From assembly GCA_963696545.1 (NCBI GenBank), contig CAVOKQ010000016.1:124001-188000 (forward strand): a DNA stretch of 64,000 nucleotides. Reading direction: 5' to 3'. The notes under the pieces were generated by a model, which worked only from the letters and a program-made list of their open reading frames with translations, did not search any database and had not been told where the DNA came from. Position numbers and translations under genes: made by a program. The DNA comes from RPQJ01 sp963696545 (GTDB lineage Bacteria; Pseudomonadota; Gammaproteobacteria; Steroidobacterales; Steroidobacteraceae). Below are positions 25,597 to 35,157 of the stretch, piece by piece. Numbering within the stretch: position 1 is the first letter of the stretch; every line of letters starts with the position of its first letter.

Positions 25597-26995
25597 GCGC
25601 GGCCAGCACCTCGTCGAGCATCTTCTTCGCGTCGCCGAACAGCATCCGGTTGTTCTCCTTGTAGAACAGCGGATTGTCGACGCCGGCATAGCCCGACGCC
25701 ATCGAGCGCTTCATCACGATCGAGTTCCTGGCCTTCCAGACCTGCAACACGGGCATGCCCGCGATCGGGCTCGCCGGATCGTCTTCAGCCGCCGGGTTCA
25801 CGATGTCGTTGGCGCCGATCACCATCGAAACGTCGGTGTCCGGGAAGTCGTCGTTCAACTCGTCCATCTCGAACACGATGTCGTAGGGCACCTTGGCCTC
25901 GGCCAGCAGCACGTTCATGTGGCCAGGCATGCGGCCCGCGACCGGGTGGATGCCGAAGCGCACGTTCACGCCCTGCGCGCGCAGCAGCTTGGTGATCTCG
26001 TTCACCGTGTGCTGTGCCTGCGCGACCGCCATGCCGTAGCCCGGCACGATGATCACGCTCTTCGCTTCACGCAGCATCTCGGCGGTCTCGGTGGCGCTGA
26101 TCGCGGTCACTTCGCCAGCTGGCTGTGCGCCGGCCGCGGCCGGTGCCGCACCTTCGCCGGTGCCGAAGCCGCCTGCGATCACGCTCAGGAAGTTGCGATT
26201 CATCGCGCGGCACATGATGTAGGACAGGATCGCGCCGGAGGAGCCAACCAGCGCGCCGGTGACGATCAGCAGGTCGTTCGACAGCATGAAGCCGGTCGCC
26301 GCCGCGGCCCACCCGGAGTAGCTGTTCAGCATCGACACCACGACCGGCATGTCGGCACCACCGATCGCCATCACCATGTGGATGCCGAACAGCAGCGCGA
26401 TCACGGTCATCGCGATCAGCGGCCCCATGCCGGACGCCACGTCGTGCGCCTGCAGGAACTTCATGCCGAACCAGATCACCGCGACCAGGCCGGCGAGGTT
26501 AAGCCAGTGTCGCGCGGGCAGCAGCATCGGCTTGCCGCCGATCTTGCCGGACAGCTTGCCGAACGCGATCACCGAGCCGGAGAACGTCACGGCACCGATC
26601 AGGATGCCGATGTAGATCTCGACTTCGTGGATGGTCTTCTCGGCGCCCTCGAAGACGATGGACGTGTCGACGTAGCTCGCAAAGCCGACGAGGCACGCGG
26701 CGAGACCGACCAGGCTGTGCATGATGGCGACCAGCTCCGGCATCTGCGTCATCTGCACCTTGCGGGCAGCGTACAGGCCGATCGAGCCACCCACCGCCAG
26801 TGCGCCGACGATCCACGGCAGGCCGCCGGGCATGACTCGCGGACCGAACACGGTCGCGAGCACGGCAATGGTCATGCCGATGATGCCGAACAGGTTGCCG
26901 CGCCGTGAGGTCTCGGGATTCGAGAGGCCGCCCAGGCTCAGGATGAACAGGATGGAGGCGCCGATGTAGGCGATGGTGGCGAGATTCGCTGTCAT
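25586..26995 (-). CDS. pntB: NAD(P) transhydrogenase subunit beta
   Basis: 469 residues. Proton-pumping membrane transhydrogenase, reducing NADP+ with NADH at the expense of the proton gradient. Eight or nine transmembrane helices span about 1-265, then the NADP(H)-binding domain III from about 290 (VIIVPGYGMAVAQAQH, GHMNVLLAEAKVPYDIVFEMDE, KRSMASGYAGVDNPLF). Length equals E. coli PntB. It starts 12 bases after the pntA stop; both are one operon. Confidence 0.97.
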   Translation of the reverse strand: MTANLATIAYIGASILFILSLGGLSNPETSRRGNLFGIIGMTIAVLATVFGPRVMPGGLPWIVGALAVGGSIGLYAARKVQMTQMPELVAIMHSLVGLAACLVGFASYVDTSIVFEGAEKTIHEVEIYIGILIGAVTFSGSVIAFGKLSGKIGGKPMLLPARHWLNLAGLVAVIWFGMKFLQAHDVASGMGPLIAMTVIALLFGIHMVMAIGGADMPVVVSMLNSYSGWAAAATGFMLSNDLLIVTGALVGSSGAILSYIMCRAMNRNFLSVIAGGFGTGEGAAPAAAGAQPAGEVTAISATETAEMLREAKSVIIVPGYGMAVAQAQHTVNEITKLLRAQGVNVRFGIHPVAGRMPGHMNVLLAEAKVPYDIVFEMDELNDDFPDTDVSMVIGANDIVNPAAEDDPASPIAGMPVLQVWKARNSIVMKRSMASGYAGVDNPLFYKENNRMLFGDAKKMLDEVLAALKA

Positions 26996-27007
26996 GCTGG
27001 CGCTCTC

Positions 27008-28597
27008 CTACTTGCGGAACATCGCGAGCATGCGACGCGTAACGGCGAAGCCGCCGAACATGTTGATTGCGGTGAGCGCGAGCGCAAGCACCGCAAGACC
27101 GAGGATCAGCCCGTCGGGCCGCCCCTCCGTCCCGGCAACGAGCGGGGGCGCTACCTGGATCAGCGCACCGACCGCGATGATGCTCGAGATCGCGTTGGTA
27201 ACGCTCATCAGCGGCGTGTGCAGCGCCGGCGTGACGTTCCAGATCACCATGTAGCCGATGAAGCAGGCCAGCACGAACACGGTGAAGTGCGCGAGGAACG
27301 AGGCCGGCGCGAAGGCTCCGACCAGCAGGAACAGCAGCGCGCCCACGCCAAACGTGATCGCGAGGCTCTTCGCCGAGGCTGGTTCGCCGGCTCCATGGCC
27401 GTGGCCGGACTTCTTCGCGGGCGCGGCCGCGGCGGGTTTCGCCTGCGGCGGCGCGGCCGGCAATTTCGGCGCCGGTGGCGGCCAGGTGACGGCGCCGTCC
27501 TTGATCACGGTCAGGCCGCGGATGGCGTCGTCGTCCATGTTGACGTTGATGACGCCGTCCTTGGTCTTGCAGAGTTCCTCGGTCACCCGCAGCAGGTTGG
27601 TGGAGTACAGCGTCGAGGACTGCTTGGCCAGACGGCTGACCAGATCCGTGTAGCCGATGATGGTGACGCCGTGGCGGACCACGGCCTCGCCGGGAACGGT
27701 GAGTTCGCAGTTGCCGCCCTGCTCGCCCGCCATGTCGACGATGACGCTGCCCGGCTTCATGCTCTTCACCATCTCGGCGGTGATGAGCCTCGGCGCGGGT
27801 TTGCCCGGGATCAGCGCGGTGGTGATGATGATGTCCGCGTCCTTGGCCTGCTTCGCGTACATCTCGCGCTGGGCCTGCTGGAAGCCCTCGCTCATCACCT
27901 TGGCGTAGCCGCCGCCGCCTGAGCCTTCTTCCTCGTAGTCGACCTTGACGAACTCGCCGCCCAGCGACACGACCTGGTCGGCGACCTCGGCGCGCGTGTC
28001 GTTGGCGCGCACGATGGCGCCCAGGTTGGCGGCCGTGCCGATGGCAGCCAGGCCCGCAACACCGGCGCCGGCAACGAAGACCTTGGCCGGCGGGATCTTG
28101 CCCGCAGCGGTGACCTGGCCGTTGAAGAAGCGGCCGAAGGCGTTGGCGGCCTCGATCACGGCGCGGTAACCGCTGATGCTGGCCATCGAGGTGAGCGCGT
28201 CCATCTTCTGGGCGCGAGAGAGCTGGCGCGGCAAGGAGTCGATCGCCAGCACGGTGAGCTTGCGATCCGCGAGCTCACGCATCAGCTCGGGGTTCTGCGC
28301 CGGCCAGATGAAGCTCACCAGCGTGCTGCCCGGCTTCATCAGAGCGATCTCGGCGGGCGTCGGAGCGCGTACCTTGAAGATGATGTCCGAGCCGGCCATC
28401 AGTTCCGCGGCGCTGCCCGCGATCTGGGCGCCCGCAGCCTGGTAGGTGTCGTCGCCGAAGTTGGCGGCGGCCCCGGCACCAGTCTCGACGCGGACCGCGA
28501 AGCCCAGCTTGACCAGCTTCTCGACCACCTCGGGCACGGTGGCAACACGCTTCTCGCCGGCGAAAGTCTCGCGCGGCACTCCGATCGTCAGCGGCAT
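27008..28597 (-). CDS. pntA: NAD(P) transhydrogenase subunit alpha
   Basis: 529 residues. NAD(H)-binding domain I (about 1-375: IGVPRETFAGEKRVATVPE, VAGAGVAGLAAIGTAANLGA) joined through a Pro/Ala/Lys-rich linker (about 380-410) to four transmembrane helices of domain II (LAITFGVGALLFLLVGAFAP onward). This is the fused E. coli-type alpha subunit rather than split PntAA/PntAB. ATG at 28597 begins right at the family N-terminus. Operon with pntB. Confidence 0.97.
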   Translation of the reverse strand: MPLTIGVPRETFAGEKRVATVPEVVEKLVKLGFAVRVETGAGAAANFGDDTYQAAGAQIAGSAAELMAGSDIIFKVRAPTPAEIALMKPGSTLVSFIWPAQNPELMRELADRKLTVLAIDSLPRQLSRAQKMDALTSMASISGYRAVIEAANAFGRFFNGQVTAAGKIPPAKVFVAGAGVAGLAAIGTAANLGAIVRANDTRAEVADQVVSLGGEFVKVDYEEEGSGGGGYAKVMSEGFQQAQREMYAKQAKDADIIITTALIPGKPAPRLITAEMVKSMKPGSVIVDMAGEQGGNCELTVPGEAVVRHGVTIIGYTDLVSRLAKQSSTLYSTNLLRVTEELCKTKDGVINVNMDDDAIRGLTVIKDGAVTWPPPAPKLPAAPPQAKPAAAAPAKKSGHGHGAGEPASAKSLAITFGVGALLFLLVGAFAPASFLAHFTVFVLACFIGYMVIWNVTPALHTPLMSVTNAISSIIAVGALIQVAPPLVAGTEGRPDGLILGLAVLALALTAINMFGGFAVTRRMLAMFRK

Positions 28598-28724
28598 GGT
28601 GACCTCGTCAATGCGTGGGTCCCGTGCCGGGCTGCCAACATGGCGCCGCGGCAGGGATTTCTAGTGTTTCTGCGGCCTTTCAGGGGGTTGGATTATTGCA
28701 CAGCGGTAACGTATCTTTCAGTCC

Positions 28725-29321
28725 ATGTACGCCCTCTCCCAGGAGGTCCTGCGGACGGACGTTTCCGGCATGCCACTCGAGTGGATCGACTACCGGGACG
28801 CGGTCCGGCTGCATTTCATGGGGCAGGTGGCGTATGCGTTCGGGCAGACGCTGTTCGAACTGCGGGGCGGCACCAATGCGAGCTCGGGCCGCCGGACCGT
28901 CGTCGAGGTGAGCTCGATCATCGCGACGACCGGCCACAGCCACAACCCGGGCAACCTGCACCAGGGCTATGTGCCGCCGCTGAACAACGAGACGCTGTTC
29001 CGGCGCGACGCCCACTTCTGCATGTATTGCGGACAACGTTTCCCGTCGGGACAGCTGTCGCGCGACCACGTGACGCCCCTGTCGCGCGGCGGCAAGGACG
29101 CGTGGAACAACGTCGTCACCGCGTGCCGGCGCTGCAACAATCTGAAGGCTTGGCGCACGCCGGAGCAGGCGAAGCTGCAGCTGATCGCGATTCCGTTCAC
29201 GCCGAGCTATGCGGAGTACATCTACCTGAAGGGCCGGCGCGTGCTGGCCGACCAGATGGAGTACCTGCTCGCGCACTTCCCGCGTTCGAGCCCGCTGCAC
29301 AAGCGGTTGAGCCGGAAGTAG
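28725..29321 (+). CDS. HNH endonuclease
   Basis: 198 residues. C-terminal half is an HNH nuclease with zinc pairs C99/C102 (FCMYCGQRF) and C134/C137 (CRRCNNLK) around DHVTPLSRGGKDAWNNV, containing H115 and N128/N129. The N-terminal half resembles the domain found in the common chromosomal HNH family of proteobacteria rather than mobile introns. No toxin or phage genes adjoin it, so a DNA-repair or unknown housekeeping role is more likely than mobility. Divergent from pntA. Confidence 0.85.
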   Translation: MYALSQEVLRTDVSGMPLEWIDYRDAVRLHFMGQVAYAFGQTLFELRGGTNASSGRRTVVEVSSIIATTGHSHNPGNLHQGYVPPLNNETLFRRDAHFCMYCGQRFPSGQLSRDHVTPLSRGGKDAWNNVVTACRRCNNLKAWRTPEQAKLQLIAIPFTPSYAEYIYLKGRRVLADQMEYLLAHFPRSSPLHKRLSRK

Positions 29322-29325
29322 GGGA

Positions 29326-29616
29326 CTATTCGTAGTCTGAATCCCGCCGGCCGCGCTTCTCGCGGCGTTCGGTGTGCGACAACGGGCTCCGCCGCATTCC
29401 CTGATCCGACTCGCGACGCGGCCCTGAGCGGCGGTCGTCGTGGTGCCGGTACCGGCAGGCGCAGTTCGCTGGTTGGTCGCACGTGGCCAGCGGCAGGCGA
29501 GGGGCGTCGGCGGACAGCAGCCGCTGCCCCTTGAGCTCCTTGGCCGCCGCGCACCCGCCCGGCCCGGCGATGACCTCGACGCAGTGGTAACGAAGTTTCA
29601 CGTTGCGTGTTGCCAT
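29326..29616 (-). CDS. Conserved small cysteine-rich, Arg-rich protein
   Basis: 96 residues, convergent with the HNH gene (4 bases apart). Five cysteines at 12, 22, 46, 52 and 54 (HCVEVI, GGCAAA, ATCDQPANCACRYRHHDDRR) could bind a metal. The second half is highly charged (RRSGPRRES, RREKRGRRD) and probably disordered. The cysteine-plus-YRHxDDRR layout looks like a conserved family, but I do not recognise a named domain or function. No transmembrane segment. Confidence 0.65.
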   Translation of the reverse strand: MATRNVKLRYHCVEVIAGPGGCAAAKELKGQRLLSADAPRLPLATCDQPANCACRYRHHDDRRSGPRRESDQGMRRSPLSHTERREKRGRRDSDYE

Positions 29617-29674
29617 ACTGACGCGACGCCCCCCGGCAGACAGCCTGCAGCTCCTTGAACTCGTCGCCGCTACA

Positions 29675-30208
29675 TTACACCGGCCTCGAGGAACCGGCTA
29701 TCGGCTGTCCGGACTGGCCCACCAGCCGGGCCATCAGGTACACGTCGTGTGCCGACCCGTCGACCACGATGTAGCGGCGGCAGACACCCTCGGTTTCGAA
29801 CCCGAATTGCCGGTACAGCGCCACGGCCGCTGTATTGTCGGTCCTGACGACGAGTTCGATGCGGGTCAGGCCGCCCGCAACGGTGGCGTCCATCGTGGTC
29901 GCGAGCAATCGCCGGCCGAGCCCTTGCCCGCGGTGTGACGCGGCCACACCTATGCCGACCACGCCGCTGTGCCGCATCAGCTCGCGGGGTTTAGGCATGA
30001 TGTCGCACCAGCCGACCACGTGCCCGTCGTCCAGGGCCACGAACTGCACGGTGCCGCTCTTGAGGTTGTTCAGCACGAAGCGCCGCACCTGCGTCATCGG
30101 CGGCGCCTCGGTGTAGGCGAGGAAACGCCGTTCGCGCGCCACCGAGTCCAGCACGTCGCGGAAGCCCGCGATGTGGCGACGCTCGGTCGGGACGATCTCG
30201 ATGGTCAT
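29675..30208 (-). CDS. GNAT-family N-acetyltransferase
   Basis: 177 residues. Acetyl-CoA-binding motif A is HSGVVGIGVAASHRGQGLGRRLL near 80-101 (R/QxxGxG/A as HRGQGLGRR) and motif B is VRTDNTAAVALYRQFGFETEG. Transfers acetyl from acetyl-CoA to an amine, perhaps a protein N-terminus or small molecule. The substrate cannot be inferred. Divergent from the exonuclease gene, 47 bases away. Confidence 0.85.
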   Translation of the reverse strand: MTIEIVPTERRHIAGFRDVLDSVARERRFLAYTEAPPMTQVRRFVLNNLKSGTVQFVALDDGHVVGWCDIMPKPRELMRHSGVVGIGVAASHRGQGLGRRLLATTMDATVAGGLTRIELVVRTDNTAAVALYRQFGFETEGVCRRYIVVDGSAHDVYLMARLVGQSGQPIAGSSRPV

Positions 30209-30255
30209 GCGGGACGATCCTGGCGCAGTGGCGGCGGCACGGTGACTCGCTCAGA

Positions 30256-31149
30256 ATGCCGCCCGTGCTCTACCTTGTCGACGCCAGCGTCTTCATCTTC
30301 CGCGCCTACTACTCGGTGCCGATCGACGTCACCGACCGTGACGGCAACCCGATCAATGCCGTCCATGGCTTCGCGCGCTTCCTTGGCGACCTGCTCGAGC
30401 GCGAGTCGCCCGGGCACATCGCCGTGGCCTTCGACGACAGCCTCGAGCAGTCGTACCGCAACGAGATCTACCCGGAGTACAAGGCGAACCGCGATCCCGC
30501 ACCGCCCGAGCTCAAGCGGCAGTTTGCACTGTGCCGCGAGGTGGTGCGCGCGCTCGGTGTCGCGGAGTTCGGCAGCTCGCGCTACGAGGCCGACGACATC
30601 ATCGGCACGCTGGCGTACCTCGCGCGCCGCGAAGGCCAGGCCGTGACGATCGTCAGCCGCGACAAGGACCTGACGCAGCTCGTGTCGGCGGTCGACACGT
30701 ATTGGGATGCGGTGGCGGATGTCCGCTATGGCTACGACGACATCGAGGAGCGCTTCGGCGTGATCCCGGAGCGCATGGCGGATTTCCTCGCACTGATGGG
30801 CGACGCGGTGGACAATGTCCCCGGTGTGCCGGGCGTCGGGCGCAAGACGGCGGCCACGCTGCTGAAGCACTTCAACACGCTCGAGGGTGTGTTCGAGAAC
30901 CTGGACGCCGTGGCGAAACTCAAGTTTCGTGGCGCGAGTTTCGTCGCGCAGAGCCTGCGCGAGCATCGCGAGACGGCATTCCTGTCGCGACGACTCACGG
31001 GCATCGCGTGCGACATGCCGCTCGCGGTGGCGCACGACGATTTGCGTCGCCGCGCACCGGACCTCGCGGCGGCCGATGCGTTCTACGACGAGCACGGATT
31101 CGGGCGCATGCTGCGGGAACAGGCGCGCCGCGTGGCACGCGAAAAATAG
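30256..31149 (+). CDS. 5'-3' exonuclease (PolI N-terminal / ExoIX type)
   Basis: 297 residues. Stand-alone FEN-like nuclease: N-terminal metal site LVDASVFIFRAYY with D9, AFDDSLEQSYRNEIYPEYKANR near 60, YEADDIIGTLAY, VSRDKDLTQLV, and the helix-hairpin-helix GDAVDNVPGVPGVGRKTAA. Length matches the separate exonuclease rather than full PolI. It acts on flaps or RNA primers in repair and replication. The last two codons and the TAG stop lie inside a dispersed inverted repeat, so the C-terminal AREK is repeat-derived. Confidence 0.9.
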   Translation: MPPVLYLVDASVFIFRAYYSVPIDVTDRDGNPINAVHGFARFLGDLLERESPGHIAVAFDDSLEQSYRNEIYPEYKANRDPAPPELKRQFALCREVVRALGVAEFGSSRYEADDIIGTLAYLARREGQAVTIVSRDKDLTQLVSAVDTYWDAVADVRYGYDDIEERFGVIPERMADFLALMGDAVDNVPGVPGVGRKTAATLLKHFNTLEGVFENLDAVAKLKFRGASFVAQSLREHRETAFLSRRLTGIACDMPLAVAHDDLRRRAPDLAAADAFYDEHGFGRMLREQARRVAREK

Positions 31150-31222
31150 GTGCCAGGCACCGATTTTCCTGTTTCCCACAAGATCGCTCGGGAAAATCGG
31201 TGCCTGGCACCTATTTTTCGCG
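31138..31222. repeat. Dispersed inverted repeat, copy 2
   Basis: Arms 31138-31169 and 31191-31222 are perfect complements (32 bases) around a 21-base loop. The inner core GGTGCCAGGCACCGA is shared with copies 1 and 3. The TAG stops of the exonuclease gene (31147-31149) and of the convergent VWA gene (31211-31213) both fall in the arms, so both proteins end in REK. Likely bidirectional terminator. Confidence 0.85.
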
Positions 31223-33583
31223 GGTTCGTTCGACCAGCAGCCCCAACATGAAGAGCCCGAGCGCCATCAGCAGCGCTCGCTCAGGGCGACGCTCGGCTGG
31301 ACGCATGTTCCCGACGATGTCCCGCAGCGCCGCGGGCGACCACTCGCGCAGCAGGCCCTGGGCCAGCCAATCCGCGATGTCCGGATTCGGCACTGCACCC
31401 GCGAACTCGCGCCGGGGGTTGCGAAGGTGGACGACGCGCAGCGCTGCACCCGCCGCCTGCGCAGTAAGTGAATACAGGCCGTTCTCGGGTTCGGCAATCA
31501 CCGCACTCAATCGTCCCGGCGCAGATCCAACCAGCGGCACGTCGATCGTGCGCCCCGACGGAAGGTCGACACGCAGTTGGCCGGTCGCAACCTCCGACCA
31601 ACGTGCACCGTTCGCGAGATCGACGTCGACGCGCAGCGCATCGGGCAAGTCCTCCACCCGAACGGCCAGCCCCGCGTCACCATCCTGCGACGAAATCCAT
31701 TCGACCAGCCCACCCGCAAGTTCGGGCCATCGCCGCCAGCGCAGCCATTCCGGCGTCCACGCGCCCAGCCCGGACATCACGGCGACGACACGTCCAAGGC
31801 CGACGCGCCGCTGAGCCACGAGCGGATCGCCGCGTCCCGACTCGAGATGCACGACGGCGTCCGGAGCAGCGGTCGTGACGTCATAGGCCGCGACCACGGG
31901 CCAGTCATTCTTCACGACCGTCAGGAACGGTAACGGCAGCCTCTCGAGCACCTCGATCCGCCCGCGCTCGATTGGCGCGCGACGCGCCTCGAGTCCCTGG
32001 CGCATCACCGCTGGAAGTTCAGCCGCCTCCCCAACCCGCAGGATCGTGCCGCGATCCACCGGGAAGAGACGCTGCAACGCCGCCGTATCCGCGTCGGGCC
32101 CCACGGCGAGCGCGATCAACTCGATCCGCGCGGCCGCCAGGCGCGACGCGAGCGAATCGTCCGGAGCCGCATCGACGAATCCGTCGGTCACGAGCACCAG
32201 GATGCGGCGGCGCGCTTCGGCTGGCTCGAGTTGCCGCAGCGCAGCCTCCAGCGCGGGCGATAGCCGGGTGCCGCCGCGAGGTTGCGCGGGCCAGGGGCGC
32301 GCGACGGTTGCACGAAACCCAGCAGCACTCTGCAGCGGCAGTAACTCCCGCGACTCGGCGTCGAACACGATCAGCGCGGCCGAGTCGCGCTCACCCAGCG
32401 TGCCGGCCGTCTCGATCACGGCACGCTGCGCCAGGCGAAAGCGGTCCACGCCGGCCGACGTCGCACCCATGCTGCCCGACTTGTCCACCACGAACGCGAT
32501 CGCCACAGAATCACCGAGCCCCGAGGGACGCGAAGCGACCGGCAGCACCGGCTCCAGCGGCGAGTCGCGATACATGCCAGCAGCAAACGATCGCGGACCC
32601 CCGAGTACCAGCAGTCCCGTCCCCTGGTCACGGACCGCGGCACCGAGCGCGGCCCACGTCGTCGGACGTGCGACCGAGGCGGGCACGTCGTCGAGCACGA
32701 CCGCGGCGTGGCGCGCGAATCCAGAAGCTGCGCGATCGAGGGCAGAGGGCACGATCTGCTCGATGCGCCAGCCACCTGACCTGAGGCTGGTTGCCAGTGG
32801 ACGCGCACCGTCTCCCACGTAGAGTACGCCCGCCGGCGCTTCGATCTCGATCGCCGCGGCGCCCTGCCAGGCGTCGAGTGGCGCCGCGGAGCCGGCGTCG
32901 CGCAGTTCGGCCTCGAGCAGCAGCGTGCCGGGACCGCTGGCGCGAACGTGCAGCGACGCGAAGTCGAGTTGGCCGGGCGCGACGCGCAATGTCGCGGGCT
33001 CGGCGAGGCCGCCGCGCGCCGATAGCGCGATGATCACCGGACGGTCCGCCTTGCCCGCGAGCCTCACCAAGACCGGGATATCCTGGCCCGGTCGCCCCAG
33101 CGTCGGCGCCAGGACCTCTACGATGTGCGGCGCACGGGCATCTGGCAGCACGGACCGCCACAACACCGGCATACCCGCTTCGCTTGCACTGCGCAGCGCC
33201 CGGCGCGTGTCGCCGTCCGTGGCGTAGCCGTCGGAAAGAACCACGATGGCCGCACTGCAATCCGCAGTCCGATCGCGCACGGTCCGCATCACGGCCGCTT
33301 CGATGTTCGTGTACTGCGCCGATCGCGGGCTCGCATCGCCCGCGAACCCGACGACGCGGACGGCGACACCTTCGCGTGCCTCGGCGATGTCATTCGTCAG
33401 CAGCCGCAGCGCCTCGGCTGCGGTATCGGCTGCGACGCTGGCCGACTTGTCGACGAGGACGTAGACGGTCGCCGCTCCACGCTCTGCGGGCCATGGTCGA
33501 CCAAGCAGCACGAGCGCCAGCAGCACGAGCGCGGCGATCTTCAGCAGCAGCGCCAGAGCGGCGCGCCTGTCGCGGGATGTCAT
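31211..33583 (-). CDS. Double-VWA membrane protein of MoxR operon
   Basis: 790 residues from ATG 33583, which overlaps the upstream stop (ATGA); the frame is open beyond but MTSRDRRAALALLLKIAALV is a good membrane start. A transmembrane helix spans about 9-28. A first VWA MIDAS is DKSAS (45-49). A GATase1-like middle region (GTGLLVLGGPRSFAAG) precedes a second MIDAS DKSGS near 366 (AFVVDKSGSMGA). A C-terminal helix (ALLMALGLFMLGLLV) ends it. Such proteins act with MoxR AAA+ chaperones in envelope assembly or maturation of partners. The final residues come from the inverted repeat. Confidence 0.82.
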   Translation of the reverse strand: MTSRDRRAALALLLKIAALVLLALVLLGRPWPAERGAATVYVLVDKSASVAADTAAEALRLLTNDIAEAREGVAVRVVGFAGDASPRSAQYTNIEAAVMRTVRDRTADCSAAIVVLSDGYATDGDTRRALRSASEAGMPVLWRSVLPDARAPHIVEVLAPTLGRPGQDIPVLVRLAGKADRPVIIALSARGGLAEPATLRVAPGQLDFASLHVRASGPGTLLLEAELRDAGSAAPLDAWQGAAAIEIEAPAGVLYVGDGARPLATSLRSGGWRIEQIVPSALDRAASGFARHAAVVLDDVPASVARPTTWAALGAAVRDQGTGLLVLGGPRSFAAGMYRDSPLEPVLPVASRPSGLGDSVAIAFVVDKSGSMGATSAGVDRFRLAQRAVIETAGTLGERDSAALIVFDAESRELLPLQSAAGFRATVARPWPAQPRGGTRLSPALEAALRQLEPAEARRRILVLVTDGFVDAAPDDSLASRLAAARIELIALAVGPDADTAALQRLFPVDRGTILRVGEAAELPAVMRQGLEARRAPIERGRIEVLERLPLPFLTVVKNDWPVVAAYDVTTAAPDAVVHLESGRGDPLVAQRRVGLGRVVAVMSGLGAWTPEWLRWRRWPELAGGLVEWISSQDGDAGLAVRVEDLPDALRVDVDLANGARWSEVATGQLRVDLPSGRTIDVPLVGSAPGRLSAVIAEPENGLYSLTAQAAGAALRVVHLRNPRREFAGAVPNPDIADWLAQGLLREWSPAALRDIVGNMRPAERRPERALLMALGLFMLGLLVERTREK

Positions 33584-35157
33584 GCTTGCGCCCGTTCCGA
33601 CCGGTAGCTCTCGCGCAGCAAGCGACGCGCGAGCAGGGCAGCGTCCCAGGCGAGCAGCAGGATCGCGAGCCACAGCAGCGGTCGCCCGATCGTGTTGTCA
33701 CCGGATCGAAGCAATGGGCGATCAGCGCCGCCTGCCTGAAGCTGGGTGATCGGCGCTACGTGAGAGGCGGCTGAACCACGGCCCGCCTGCACGGTACGGT
33801 CCAGGAGCCCCTGATCGAGGGCCACGTCCGCCAGCAAACCGATGCCTAGCGGCACGGCTGCTTCTGCAGCGGCGGCCTGCGAGGAGAAGTCCAGCGAGGT
33901 TTCGACGACGCGCGGCGGGCCCCGGCGCAGCACGATCAGCGGCGTGCCCCCGTTCGCGAGCAGCACGACGTCGTGCATGCCTGGTGGCTCGATTCGCCCT
34001 CGAGTGCGGCTCGCAAACTCCAACGGCATCACCGGCAACACGCCGTGCAGCGCGGACGACCATGACAGCGTCGACTCGTCGAGCGTATTCGTGGCGCCAT
34101 CATGCAGCCAGACGCGCGGCGTCGTGTCGTGTTCGCTGCCCGCGTCGCCGCATCGAATCGCAAGACGCGCTTGCGGTGCGCCCGACTCACGCAGCCCCGG
34201 GTGAGCACGAACAGCCCGGGTCACCGCCGACGGACACGAAGAATCGACCGCAACCGGGACCGGTTGGAGCGTAGCGGTCGCGACAGAAACGGTGTCGTCC
34301 GCGGACAGCGCGTCCGCGGGAGACAATCGCGCGGCAATCTCGCCCGCGTCGATTGCTGCTTCGAAGTGGATCGTCGCCGTGGCGCCAGGCTCGATCGAGA
34401 CCCCGGCGGTGCCCGCAGGGCCGGCCGCGGTCGTAACCTCGACGCGACGAGATTCGCGTACCTTGCCGCCGTTCGCGACCAGCACCTGTATCGCCAGGGT
34501 GTCCGCCTGCGATGGCTGGGCGCGAACGGCCAGGCTGGAAATGCCGGCATTGCGTGCAGCCACGCCGACCTGGAACACACGCGCGACCGGTGCGGCGGCG
34601 AGCCAGGCGTTGACGCTCGCGTCGGCGCCATCGGTAAGCAGCCAGTGCGCCCGCGATCGGTCGAGTTGCCTTGCATCCGGCGGATGTGGCTCGTCCGCAC
34701 CGGCCCGCCCGGCGAGTGAGCCCGGCTTCAATGCGCTGGCGCCCCGCAGCGCACGCCACGGCCGACTCAGTGCTCGCACCTCGAGGTCCGTGACGTCTGC
34801 GGTGCGCAAGGCCGCGGTGACCTGCGCCAGCCCACGCTGCAGGCGCGACTCGCCGGACTCGTCGGTCAGCATGCTCAGTGAATCGTCCACCCAGAGCGTG
34901 ACGGGCGCGGCCCTGCGCGTCAGCGTCGGCCCGGCCAAGACGAGCGACAGCAGCGCAGCGATGGCCGCGCGGCGAATCCACGCGGGATCGGGCCGGCGCC
35001 GTGCACCGGAGCGATCCGCGGAGGCACTGGAGTCCCGCCATGGATCGAGGTTCTCGACCGGGTGAATGCGCAGGACCGGGCCGCTGCGGTGCAGGTACCA
35101 GATGACCGGCACCAGCAGCAGCCCGAACAGCCACGCGGGTGTGGCGAAGTTCATCAT
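33580..35157 (-). CDS. BatA-like VWA membrane protein
   Basis: 525 residues, start at ATG 35157, overlapping the DUF58 stop. The N-terminal aerotolerance-type module has two membrane helices (FGLLLVPVIWYL at 11-22, AAIAALLSLVLAG at 64-76) and LRIHPVENLDPWRD between them. A VWA-like strand with MIDAS DDSLS (91-95) follows, then a long periplasmic region and a C-terminal helix (PLLWLAILLLAWDAALL). Partner of MoxR and DUF58 in BatA-type operons; probably stabilises or assembles envelope proteins. No cofactor motifs. Confidence 0.8.
   Translation of the reverse strand: MMNFATPAWLFGLLLVPVIWYLHRSGPVLRIHPVENLDPWRDSSASADRSGARRRPDPAWIRRAAIAALLSLVLAGPTLTRRAAPVTLWVDDSLSMLTDESGESRLQRGLAQVTAALRTADVTDLEVRALSRPWRALRGASALKPGSLAGRAGADEPHPPDARQLDRSRAHWLLTDGADASVNAWLAAAPVARVFQVGVAARNAGISSLAVRAQPSQADTLAIQVLVANGGKVRESRRVEVTTAAGPAGTAGVSIEPGATATIHFEAAIDAGEIAARLSPADALSADDTVSVATATLQPVPVAVDSSCPSAVTRAVRAHPGLRESGAPQARLAIRCGDAGSEHDTTPRVWLHDGATNTLDESTLSWSSALHGVLPVMPLEFASRTRGRIEPPGMHDVVLLANGGTPLIVLRRGPPRVVETSLDFSSQAAAAEAAVPLGIGLLADVALDQGLLDRTVQAGRGSAASHVAPITQLQAGGADRPLLRSGDNTIGRPLLWLAILLLAWDAALLARRLLRESYRSERAQA

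Noticed and set aside
28725..29321. HNH gene as part of a mobile intron or phage
   Set aside because: No intron structure, terminase or integrase; flanked by housekeeping genes.
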